Of a stretch of 64,000 bases of DNA, positions 45,775 to 55,074 are shown piece after piece. This DNA is from Okapia johnstoni (Eukaryota; Chordata; Mammalia; Artiodactyla; Giraffidae): positions 117,190,213 through 117,254,212 of the forward strand of contig CM044310.1 in assembly GCA_024291935.2 (NCBI GenBank). Reading direction: 5' to 3'. The position numbers and the translations under genes are program-made. The notes below the pieces were generated by a model that worked only from the letters and a program-made list of their open reading frames with translations, made no database searches and had not been told where the DNA came from. The first letter of the stretch is position 1. Every line of letters begins with the position of its first letter.

Positions 45775-46900
45775 AGTGTCTGAACCCGTGCTTGAAGTTT
45801 TGGGGGTGGCCATGACTTTTCATTTATACGAGGCAATAACAATCCATCTTCTTTTTTTTCTTTTTTTTCCCCCCAGCCAGTCTGAATTGGAGTTCTGTCT
45901 TTTGCAAATGAAATAATCCTTTGAGAATCTGATGAGCTAGAAACCCTTTCCCTAGAGACAAACACTTGTGGACAAAACTTTGTATACAATTTCAGGGGAA
46001 CTTTTGACCCCCTGAAGTCTGGCCCCAGGTTATGAAGTCTGGCCCCAGGTTATAAAGTCTGGCTTAATTCTAAACAGACTGCCAGGGAGGCATCAAAAGG
46101 AAGACCATCTTCAAGGAGTCCAGGATCCCTCCCTCCATTCCTGGAGAGGAGCTTTGGGTCACAGACAAAGGACTGGATCAAGGAATTGAAGGTGGGAGTT
46201 CTCTGTACAAAAGGCTCAGTACAAAAGGCTCTTTGGGATAACTTCAGTCTTTTAGCTTCTTTGAAGGAAATCTCTCAGCCCCTCTTTTGGAATCCACCAG
46301 AGGGAAGATACAAGATGGGAGAAAATTCACCATCTCTGGAATCTCCTTCCTGGACTCTTTCTTTTCCCCACACTTGGGACAACCAAAGAATCAGAGTGGT
46401 ACAGTGACTTGTCTGAAATACACAGCAAATATATGTAGAAGGTCTTGAATTCTGGCCTAGTTAGCTCACGGCTTCTCTTTCCTCTTAGAATAAAAAGGAA
46501 GCATGTCACTGTGGCCACCAGGCCCTATACAATTTGGCCCCTGCCTCTCTGCCTCCATTTTGAGCTCCCCCCCACCCTCATTCACTATGCCCCTCTGGCT
46601 TTTCTGACTTTCTTTCTCTCCCTCAAACATACCAAGCACGCGCTTTTCCCCTGCACTCCCTTCTGCCTGGAACCAATACTGGACAACACAAGAGGCAGAA
46701 CAAGTCCACGTTCAAGGGCCCACAAAGCATGGGCTGTGTCCAACAGATTTTTATGGGGCAACATCCTCTCCCCGGCCTTTTCTGAGCCAGAGCCCCGCCT
46801 GTCAGTCAGCCCCGCCACTCCCGCCCCGGACCCATCAGTCAGTCCCTCATCCCCCTCGTGCCTGTCGCCTAACACCTCGCCTCAGGCCCTTTCCCGCCTG
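45775..46900. other. Intergenic with small tandem duplications and L2
   Basis: Near-tandem 22-base units (GAAGTCTGGCCCCAGGTTAT) at 46,015-46,060. 46,490-46,690 resembles an L2 3' end (TGCCTCCATTTTGAGCTCC, CTTCTGCCTGGAACC). No gene seen. Confidence 0.45.
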
Positions 46901-47260
46901 TTATGGCTCCCTTAAGGTAAAAGGAGAAGAAACACGAGGGCCCGCACGCCTTCCGCGCGCTGGGGAAAGCGCGCGCGCCCCCCAGCGGGCTCGCCGGAGC
47001 TCACGCGGGCTCGCCTTGGAGCTCCTGCCCGCCAAGGCTCCGCGGCCGGCGGCCTCGCTCCCCCAGGCTCTGCCCTGCCTTACTGGCTGCCTTCGCAAGC
47101 ACGCGCTCGCCGGGGGAAGTGGCCCCGCGGTGCTGAGCGCCAGGTGGCGCTCACGAGGCCGCGCTCGGGGACCCAGCCGGCCCTACGGAGACTCGTGTTG
47201 TCATGGCAACTCCACTCCATCTAAGGGGATACCTGCGCTGTTCGGTTGGGTCCGCTGATC
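46900..47260. promoter_or_regulatory. Isolated intergenic CpG island with X-box-like and CTCF-like sites
   Basis: A short CpG-dense block (GCGCGCGCGC, CGCGGCCGGCGGCC and many other CpGs) in otherwise AT-rich, repeat-filled intergenic DNA between the 5' end of LRRC4B and the 3' end of SYT3. It contains a palindromic CTCF-like site GAGCGCCAGGTGGCGCTC (47,135-47,152) and an RFX X-box-like dyad GTTGTCATGGCAAC (47,197-47,210). No convincing coding sequence; the frames through it look random. Candidate insulator or promoter of a non-coding RNA. Confidence 0.5.
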
Positions 47261-47492
47261 TCATTGGATGGCTGTTGAGTTCATTCCTGTATCTGATTGG
47301 ATGCCAGGTACTCTTGCTCTTTCCTTCCTCTCAGGATCTGTCTCAGAATCTGTCGGGTTTCTGGAGATGGAAATGGAGATGGAAAGTGGCTTGAGTCGTC
47401 AGGGGACGTGAGGGGCGTCGCACCCAGCATTGGAAGTTGGCCCAAGTCAGCTGACCAGATTGGCTCCCTCTCAGATACAGCCTCCCATTCCT

Positions 47493-47507
47493 CCGCCAGA
47501 GGGCGCC
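47493..47507 (+). promoter_or_regulatory. CTCF-like motif
   Basis: CCGCCAGAGGGCGCC closely follows the CTCF core consensus (CCASYAGRKGGCGC type). It lies 350 bases from the palindromic site in the CpG island and outside any recognised SINE. Confidence 0.5.
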
Positions 47508-47849
47508 ACAGTGTGCCGGGGCCCTTGGAGGCCTTGGTGACTGGTGACGCCACTGACGGGCCATTCCTGATTGGTTACATCTCTCGGCTCTAGCCGTCAA
47601 GAGAGACCCGGAGAACGGTTATCATAGGCAGAAAGAAATTGTGTTCAGGAATAAGGAATGACCTTGGACTCAAATACTTCAGTGTGCAGAGGGCAGTCAC
47701 CTTTATTATCCTTTCCAAGCTCCATAATCGCCCGCAGACGTGCAAATTATTGTTAGAGGGGACGCCTACCTGCAACTATGCACCCATATAATAGACACCT
47801 GTGGGTTTTGCCTGATTGACATCTGTTATGTTTAAAAGAAATCAACAGG

Positions 47850-49215
47850 CTTTTTTTTTTTCAAAAAGCAGTTTTAGATTTACAGAAAAAATTGAGCTTA
47901 AAGTACAGAAAGTTCCCATATACCCTAATGGGAACGCTGTACCCTAATTGCACAGTCCCTAATACGCCCTCTCCTAATTCCCTTTATTATTAACATCCTG
48001 CATTAGTGTGGCATATTTGTTACAATTGAAGGAAAACACCGTATGATTCCACTTACATGAGGTAACTAGGGTAGTCAAGTTCATGGGGACAGATAGTAGA
48101 ATGGTGGTTGCCAGAGGCTGAGGTGGGGAAGGTTGGGGGGGGTGAGGAGTTGTTTAATAAATATAAAACTTCCATTTTTGCAAGATAAAAAAGTTATGGA
48201 GACTGGTCGCACAACAATGTGAATCTACTGAACACTATTGCGCTGAACCTTCAGAAGTGTTTAGATGGTAAACTTTACGTTATGTGTATTTTACCATAAC
48301 TTAAAACAATGCGCCAATTTTAAGTGTATTCTTCTATGAGTTTTGACAAGCATACACAGTGTATGGCCATCTTCACAATCAAGGTATAGAACAGTTTCTG
48401 GCTTCCCTGGTGGCTCAGTGGTAAAGGATCTGCTTGCCTGTGGCAGGAGACATGGATTCAATCCCTGGCCTGGGGAGATCCCATATGCCTCAGAGTAGCT
48501 GAGTCCATGCACCACAACTATGGAGCCTGAGCTCTAGAGCCTGTGAGTTGTGACTACTGAAGCCCTTGCGCCCAGAGCCTGTGCTGCACAAGAGAAGCCA
48601 CCACAATGAGGGGTCCTCGCCCTGCAACTAGAGAGTAGCCTCTGCTCTCCATGATGAGAGAAAAGCCCTCAAAGCAATGAAGACCCAGCTCAGTCAAATA
48701 AATAAAGAAAGAAAATTGTTTTTAAAAACTCAGAGCATTCCTTTAAAAAAAAAAAAAGGTTGCTCTGTACATGTATATAATCAACCCCCCATCCCCACTC
48801 CCTTGGCCTCAGGCAACCCTGATCTGACTTCTATCTTATAGATTAATAGTCTCTACAACTTCATAGAAATGGAATCATACAGTTTGTACTCCTTTCTGCC
48901 TGGCTTCTTTCACAGATGCACTGTTTTTGAGGTTTATCTGTGATGTTACACATTATCAGTAGGTAGTTCCTTTAATTGCTGGGTAGCATTCCATCCAACC
49001 AACATAACAATTTGCTTACCCATTGTTTAGAAAGTTCCCATTGCTTCTATTTTCCAGATTGGGGTTGTGATGAATAAAGTTGCTGTGAATATTTGTGTAC
49101 ACATGAGTTCTTACTTCTCACGGGTAAATACTTCGGAGTGCCTTTGCTGAGTCACACGGTAAGCGTATGTCTCACTTTATGAAAAACTGATGTGCTGTTT
49201 TTCAAGATGGTTGTA
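47850..49215 (-). mobile_element. Old L1 (minus) with nested plus L1 piece and CHR SINE
   Basis: CAGTTTTAGATTTACAG, AAAGTTCCCATATACCC and later CATAGAAATGGAATCATACA, GCTGCTTCTA-type words are a reversed L1. A plus-oriented L1M piece (about 48,030-48,310) and a CHR-2 SINE (48,399-48,745) interrupt it. Confidence 0.7.
48399..48745 (+). repeat. CHR-2-like SINE
   Basis: GGCTTCCCTGGTGGCTCAGT head with long 3' body (CACCACAATGAGGGGTCC) and AAATAAATAAAG tail. Confidence 0.85.
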
Positions 49216-49229
49216 GCAAGTTTAATGAT

Positions 49230-49430
49230 GACCCTCAAAAGATATTTTCCTAACTCCCCAGAAGTTGTGATTGGGACCTTACTTGGAAAGGGGGTCTCTG
49301 TTGATGTATAATTGAAGTAGGGATATCGAGATGAGATTGTTCAGGATTTAGACTGGTCCTTATACCCAATGACAGGTATCTTTATAAGAGAAAGGAGGGG
49401 GAAAAAACATATATGGATGACTGTAACCAA
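49230..49430 (+). repeat. MaLR-type LTR fragment
   Basis: GATATCGAGATGAGATTGTT and TATCTTTATAAGAGAAAGG match MaLR LTRs. Confidence 0.6.
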
Positions 49431-49634
49431 CTGATGTTATTCAAAGCAAACTGGTGATAAAAAATTGTCCTGCTTACATTTCCTTACCCTGAAACTTCGT
49501 TTCCCCTTCTAGAACACCTGATACTTAATATATTAGGTCGTCATGAAAGTAATTATGAAGATCTCTAATGCACAACTATATGCTAATAATACATAATAAT
49601 TATTAGCAATTACAGTCAGCATTATTATCCATAT

Positions 49635-49862
49635 TAATAGCTAACATTTGAGTCAGTTGCTATATACCAAATACCACGCTAAGTGTCTCATGTGTATTAT
49701 TTCACTAATCTGCATAACATTCTTGTGAAGTAGGCATTATCATTTCTCTATCTTACAGTTAAAGAAATCAGGGCATGGAGAGGTTATGTACTTTGCCCCA
49801 AGTCACAGAGATAATATGTGAGGAGGAGGAATTTGAATCTAGGCTCAAATTCAAAGCTCATT
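49635..49862 (+). repeat. MIR
   Basis: ACCAAATACCACGCTAAGTG, GGCATGGAGAGGTTATGTAC and AATTTGAATCTAGGCTC give a full-length MIR. Confidence 0.75.
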
Positions 49863-49867
49863 TGTAG

Positions 49868-49975
49868 GGAATTCTAGTGGTTGGGACTCTGCACCTCCAC
49901 TTCAGAGGGCACAGGTTTGATCCCTGGTCGGGGAGCTAAGATCTCATATGCTGCAGGTCATGATCAAACAAAACA
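49868..49975 (+). repeat. CHR-type SINE
   Basis: AATTCTAGTGGTTGGGACTC to GATCTCATATGCTGCAGG. Confidence 0.8.
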
Positions 49976-50377
49976 AATCAAAAGAGCTCCCTTGTGAACC
50001 AGATAAACTTGCTGAACATAGTGGCGTCATCGAAGATGGCAAAAAGAATGAACTATCTGCACGCTCAGTAGAGTATGACATTAATTTAAAGGAAATGTTT
50101 GGCACGATGCATTGTCTTCTTAAGGATATTTTCAGGGTATTTATTAGGTTAAAATCAACTTTCAGTTCTTGTGGATGCTAACAGGCTGCCCTGTTGACCT
50201 TCAGTTCAGTTCAGTCACTCAGTCGAGTCTGACTCTGCGACCCCCTGGACTGCAGCACGTCAAGCCTCCTTGTCCATCACCAACTCCCAGAGTTTACTCA
50301 AACTCATGTCCATTGAGTTGGTGACGCCATCCAACCATCTCATCCTCTGTTGTCCCCTTCTCCTCCCGCCTTCAATA

Positions 50378-50874
50378 TGTCAACTAAAAAAAGATGTACA
50401 ACTTGAGAGTTGTGAGTTAAGTTTTATTTGGGGCAAAATGAGGACTGCGGCCCGGGAGGCAGCATCTCAGATAGCTCTGAGAGACTGCTCCAAAGTGGCA
50501 GTGGGGGGAGGTCAATATATAAGGTTTTGGTGAAGGGGGAGTTCAGTGCCACAAAGCACTCATTTTACGAAAGGTTTTTGTTAGCCATGAGGATCTGATG
50601 TCACCATGAAGGGATTTAGTGCTTCTCTAGATATGAGGAGACGCAAGGATTGAGATCATAAAATCTGTTCCTGAAAACATCCAACTATCTAAAGACCTGT
50701 CTCACCAGATTCCTGGAGCACAGAGGGCCTCACTCCACCCTGAACTCCCTCAGGGGTTGTTGAAGGTCAACAGCTATAGCAGCAGGGGGTTCAATCTCTG
50801 TAGAGGCAGATGGCAAATGCCTTGCTGTTCAGTCATTGGCAATGCTCTTGGTAAGTGCCAATTTGTAGTTGACA
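50378..50874 (-). repeat. Solo LTR of an endogenous retrovirus, nested in BovB
   Basis: 497 bases bounded by perfect inverted ends TGTCAACT and AGTTGACA. Flanked by 4-base duplications AATA (50,374-50,377) and AATC (50,875-50,878), and removing it rejoins BovB cleanly. On the minus strand it has a TATA-like CCTTATATATTGACC (near 50,515) and AAATAAAACTTAAC (near 50,425) before the 3' end, setting orientation. No internal viral genes are present, so it is a recombination relic. Confidence 0.85.
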
Positions 50875-51555
50875 AATCTTTCCCAGCATCAGAGTCTTTT
50901 CCAGTGAGTCAGTTCTTCGCATCAGGTGGCCAAAGTATTGGAGTTTCAGCTTCATAGTCCAGTTTATATTAAGGACTGATTTCCTTTAGGATGGACTGGT
51001 TGGATCTCCTTGCAGTCCAAGGGACTCTCAAGAGTCTTCTCCAACACCACAGTTCAAAAGCATCAATTCTTTGGTGCTCAGCTTTCTTTATAGTCCAACT
51101 CTCACATCCATACATAACTACTGGAAAAACCATAGCCTTGACTAGATGGACCTTTGTTGACAAAGTAATGTCTGCTTTTTAATATCCCGTCTAGTTTGGT
51201 CATAACTTTTCTTCCAAGGAGTAAGCGTCTTTTAATTTCATGGCTGCAGTCACCATCTGCAGTGATTTTGGAGCCCCGAAAATAAAGTCTGTCACTGTTT
51301 CCCCATCTATTTGCCATGTAGTGCTGGGACCAGATGCCATGATCTTCGTTTTCTGAATGTTGAGTTTTAAGCCAACTTTTTCACTCTCCTCTGTCACTTT
51401 CATCAGAAGGCTCATTAGTTCTTCTTTGCTTTCTGCCATAAAGGAGGTGTCATCTGCATATCTGAGGTTATTGATATTTCTCCCGGTAATCTTGATTTCA
51501 GCTTGTGCTTCATCCAGCCCAGCTTTCTCATGATGTACCCTGCATATAAGTTAAA

Positions 51556-51765
51556 TAAGCAGGGTGACAATATACAGCCTTGACGTACTCCTTTTCCTAT
51601 TTGGAACCAGTCTGTTGTTCCACGTCCAGTTCTAACTGTTGCTTCCTGACCTGCATACAGGTTTCTCAAGAGGCAGGTCAGGTGGTCTGGTATTCCCATC
51701 TCTTTCAGAATTTTCCACAGTTTGTTGTGATCCACACAGTCAAAGGCTTTGGCATAGTCAATAAA
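51556..51765 (-). repeat. Left arm of a 210-base BovB inverted repeat
   Basis: Reverse-transcriptase segment (TTTATTGACTATGCCAAAGC on the minus strand) matched in opposite orientation at 52,303-52,512, with only a handful of differences and no indels by eye. Confidence 0.85.
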
Positions 51766-52080
51766 ACATAAATAGATGTTTTTCTGGGATTCTCTTTCTT
51801 TTTTGATAATCCAACAGATGGCAATTTGATCTCTGGTTCCTCTGCCTTCTCTAAAACCAGCTTGAACATCTGGAAGTTCATGGTTCACGTATTGCTGAAG
51901 CCTGGTTTGGAGAATCTTGAGCATTACTTTACTAGTGTGTGAGATGAGTGCAGTTGTGCAGTAGTTTGAGCATTCTTTGGCATTGCCTTTCTTTGGGATT
52001 GGAATGAGAACTGACCTTTTCCAGTCCTGTGGTCACTGCTGAGTTTTCCAAATTTGCTGGCATATTTTCTGGCACATCTA

Positions 52081-52290
52081 TGGGCTTCCCTGGTAGCTCA
52101 GACAGTAAAGCATCTACCTACAATGCAGGAGATTCGGGTTCGATCTCTGGGTTGGGAAGATCCCCTGGAGAAGGAAATGGAAACCCACTCCAATACTCTT
52201 GCCTGGAAAATCCCATGGACCAAGGAGCCTGGTAGGCTACAGTCCATGGGGTCAAAGAGAGTCGGACACGACTGAGTGACTTCACTTCAC
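52081..52290 (+). repeat. Bov-tA SINE between two BovB pieces
   Basis: GGGCTTCCCTGGTAGCTCAG to CACGACTGAGTGACTTCAC, ending in a short CACTT repeat, directly before the plus-strand BovB piece. Confidence 0.88.
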
Positions 52291-52291
52291 T

Positions 52292-52520
52292 TCTACTTCT
52301 GCTTTATTGACTATGCTAAAGCCTTTGACTGTGTGGGTCACAACAAACTGTGGAAAATTCTGAAAGAGATGGGAATACCAGACCACCTGATCTGCCTCTT
52401 GAGAAACCTGTATGCAGGTCAGGAAGCAACAGTTAGAGCTGGACGTGGAACAACAGACTGGTTCCAAATAGGGAAAGGAGTACATCAAGGCTGTATATTG
52501 TCACCCTGCTTACTTACCTT
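52292..52520 (+). mobile_element. BovB reverse-transcriptase fragment, opposite orientation
   Basis: Reads FIDYAKAFDCVGHNKLWK and NLYAGQEATVRAGRGTTDW on the + strand (Asp to Gly change in motif A context). Truncated at both ends; right arm of the inverted repeat. Confidence 0.88.
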
Positions 52521-52654
52521 TAAGCTGAACTTTACTAACAGCATCACACCTTTCTAACCTTGACATTTGTTAGAGTTTGAAATGTGCTGCTCAATGCCCG
52601 AGAAAAAAGAATTCAGGTACTCCTAGTCGGACTACAATTAAAAAAAAGTCAGTG

Positions 52655-52990
52655 TGCTATGTGCTTTAAAAGAGAGGGAACCAGAAAGGAAGAGGGAGGT
52701 ATGAGATATGCGCAGGACCAGGTGATGTGAAGACAGAAGCGGAGTGGAGCGGTACATCTCCCAGCCAAGGAGCACCAAGGATTTCAGACAGTCACCCGGA
52801 GCTGGGTGAGAGGCACGGCATGAGGCATGAGATTCTCTTGCAGAGTCACAGAAGGAACTCATCCTGCTGACACCTTGACTTCAGAGGTCCGGTCTCTAGA
52901 ACTCTCAGAGAACACACTTCTGTCCTTCTCAGCTAGCCAGCTCGTGGTAATTTGTTACCGCAGCCCAAGCCAACAAATACAGGAACTGTA
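52655..52990 (+). repeat. MaLR (MLT1-type) LTR
   Basis: AGAAGGAACTCATCCTGCTG, ACACCTTGACTTCAGAGG and GTGGTAATTTGTTACCGCAG match the 3' part of MLT1. Confidence 0.75.
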
Positions 52991-52999
52991 CTATTTTTT

Positions 53000-54310
53000 T
53001 CATGATAGAATTTTTTGAAATGGTGTGTATGTTCAAGGGGGTGTGAATTAATGTCAACTAGCCATGGAGTGGACACTCAGTACTTTGAAGGACTGTCCCC
53101 TGCCCCCTGCCATGTCATTCTGTTGGGGCTGTCAATTAAGGGAACCCCTGCGTTCTCTACTAAAGAACGTCATGACTTCAGGAGATGAATTCACTGCTGG
53201 GCAAGAAGGGTCGGGTTCCTGAGGGAGTCTGATCCAATCTGGGTGGGATGGGGAGGGGAGGAGTCAGCTATGGCGGGGGTGGGGGTGGGAGGATGGGCAA
53301 GAGCAAGCTTGCCAACTGGACAGTTGCTTAGCTGGAGGTGGTCATTTAAAATCTGAGGCGGACCAATCAGACTCCTTTTCCTGAAGGATATGGATGCAGA
53401 GAAAGAGAGAAAGGGAATATCCTAATTTTGTTTCCTATTTTTCTGCAACTGCAGCAGGTCCTGTTAATTTCCTACCTGACGATCATTCCCCTGTCTGTGC
53501 TTTCTTGCTGGCAAAGCCCATGCCCCGTGATATAGACTAGAAATGACAGATGCTCACTTTTCAGACTGCATTGCAACTCAGTCTGGCCCCCTAGAACCCA
53601 GTCTGGCAAATGAGAAAGAAGGAGAACTCTTCTAGGGAGAAAAAAAAAAGTCAGACCCATAAGGGGGAGGTCCTTGTCCACATTTGCTGCTTTAGATGTC
53701 ACTGTCTGGGAACAGGATGCGTGGTGCCATTGCAGACAGTTTGTACCCATGAAGGGAAAGCAAACTATTCTCAGAGATGCCAACTTAGTGCCTGACACTG
53801 AGCAGCTGGACTAACCCTGGGATTTTGTGTCTTTAAAATGTTAAATGAGCAAAAGAAATCTCTACCACGAGCAAAAGAAATCTCTACCATTTCAGCTCTC
53901 TCTGTTGGGAATTCTGTTTTCTTCAGCTGAAGGCATTATAACAGATTCAGCATTATAAACCTGCAGTTCCAAACGACCATTTGCTACCATTGCAAATACC
54001 TGCCTGAGAATGAAGTCAATAAAGGACAAAGCAGAATCACTCAAACACCTATATCCAACCATGCCTGAAGTCCTTTTGTACTCTCAGTCTTGCGTGGAGA
54101 TCCTTCAGTTCTGTTTGTGGTTTACAATAGTCAGGGTTGCATTTTGTGTCCTATGACTACAGTGGTCCTGGCCAATGTGAAATTTAGAAAAGTTCAGAGA
54201 AATCAGTTAAGTTACCAAAAGTCACTCTGCCAGTGAATGGGACATTTGTTTGAATGCAGAGCCGAGATGTTCCAACCCAGCTTCCCAGTCCCAGAAAGGA
54301 AAGGAGCCCA
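53000..54310. other. Intergenic just beyond the SYT3 3' end
   Basis: Unique-looking, with a 23-base near-tandem duplication (GAGCAAAAGAAATCTCTACC twice) at 53,848-53,894. No exon or young repeat. Confidence 0.45.
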
Positions 54311-54314
54311 AGAT

Positions 54315-54831
54315 GGAGTGAGACCCAATGTATGTGTTTATTCTGGAGTTGATAGCAGCAGCAGTGGGGGGAATCGGCCAGACTCAGGGTGTGGTGAACA
54401 GAAAGGGTGGACACGGGCGTGTGCGTGTCTAGGGGAACACGGGAGATTGGTCCGTTGACATTCACAGCCAGCACAAGGGTTAGGACACTAAGTCTTGTAC
54501 AAACAGCAAAGAGACAGACGACAGACAGACAGACAGAGGTTTTGGGGGCAGGGATCCCCCAGACATGCATGGCCCCTCACCTGGATGGGGAGTCCTGGGG
54601 AGGGAAGACAGACACAGTGGAGACTGAATGCCCCCCACCCTGAAACAGGGAGCTGGGCCCGCCTGCCTCCCACCACCCCCAAGCCTCCAGGGGCAGAAGG
54701 ATGGACAGGCCCAGGGCTGCCTCGCACCACGCGGCTCGGACGTTATGGCTTCGAGGAGATGAATTCACAGTCCGGGCAGGAAGGGATGGGGTCCTCGGGG
54801 GGCCTGGTCTGATTCCAGGCCTTGGCCAGAC
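54315..54831 (-). other. SYT3: SYT3 3' UTR exon
   Basis: A plausible acceptor (CTGCCTGGTCCTGCAG, AG at 54,833-54,832) partners the donor just after the SYT3 stop. The block runs to a poly(A) signal on the minus strand at 54,342-54,337. It holds no SYT3 coding sequence and no interspersed repeats, as expected for a 3' UTR. The exact acceptor and cleavage site are inferred. Confidence 0.6.
54337..54342 (-). terminator. SYT3: AATAAA poly(A) signal of SYT3
   Basis: TTTATT on the + strand is AATAAA on the minus strand, about 490 bases into the presumed 3' UTR exon. Cleavage would be expected 10-30 bases further on, near 54,310-54,327. Confidence 0.65.
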
Positions 54832-54999
54832 CTGCAGGACCAGGCAGCAAGGAAACATTAGTGATGGCGGACAGCCAGCCCGTGACCTGGCTGGTTATGG
54901 CTGTCAAACACCCCAGGGACCCGGGAAGCCCGGTGCTATGTCCCTCCATCCTCAGGCCCGGGAGTCCAGCCCCTCCCACCCCTGGTCTGGGTTCCTTAC

Positions 55000-55068
55000 C
55001 TCTCACTCTGAGTTCTCTTTCTCTGACAATCCTTTGCTGCCTTTTGTGAAGCTGGTCAAAGTCTTTTC
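55000..55068 (-). CDS. SYT3: SYT3 last coding exon: C-terminal tail and stop
   Basis: Acceptor CCCCCTTCAG before 55,068. Encodes EKTLTSFTKGSKGLSEKENS then E, and a TGA stop at 55,005-55,003. Three bases after the stop comes a donor (GAG then GTAAGG, GT at 54,999-54,998), so the exon ends at 55,000 and the 3' UTR is spliced. The exon is only 69 bases and lies 2 kb from the previous one; it was recognised from the SYT3-specific tail. Confidence 0.93.
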
Positions 55069-55074
55069 CTGAAG

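Larger units (their letters stand above)
50201..52078 (-). mobile_element. BovB (RTE) LINE, 5'-truncated, inactivated, interrupted by a solo LTR
   Basis: The longest BovB copy here. On the minus strand 51,924-51,415 reads reverse-transcriptase sequence with CFIDYAKAFDCVDHNKLW (motif A) and KGVRQGCILSPCLFNLYA (motif B). The frame then shifts, so the YADD-region and downstream SKEELMSLLMKVTEESEK lie in another frame (51,439-51,200), and the C-terminal CWRRLLRVPWTARRSNQSIL is at 51,163-50,969. The 3' tail ends at 50,201. A solo LTR splits it at 50,378-50,874. The element lacks its 5' half and cannot be functional. Confidence 0.9.

Noticed and set aside
51415..51924. Reverse-transcriptase open frame as a possible domesticated gene
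   Set aside because: It is a 5'-truncated BovB copy with a frameshift before the YADD region, interrupted by a solo LTR; nothing suggests host use.
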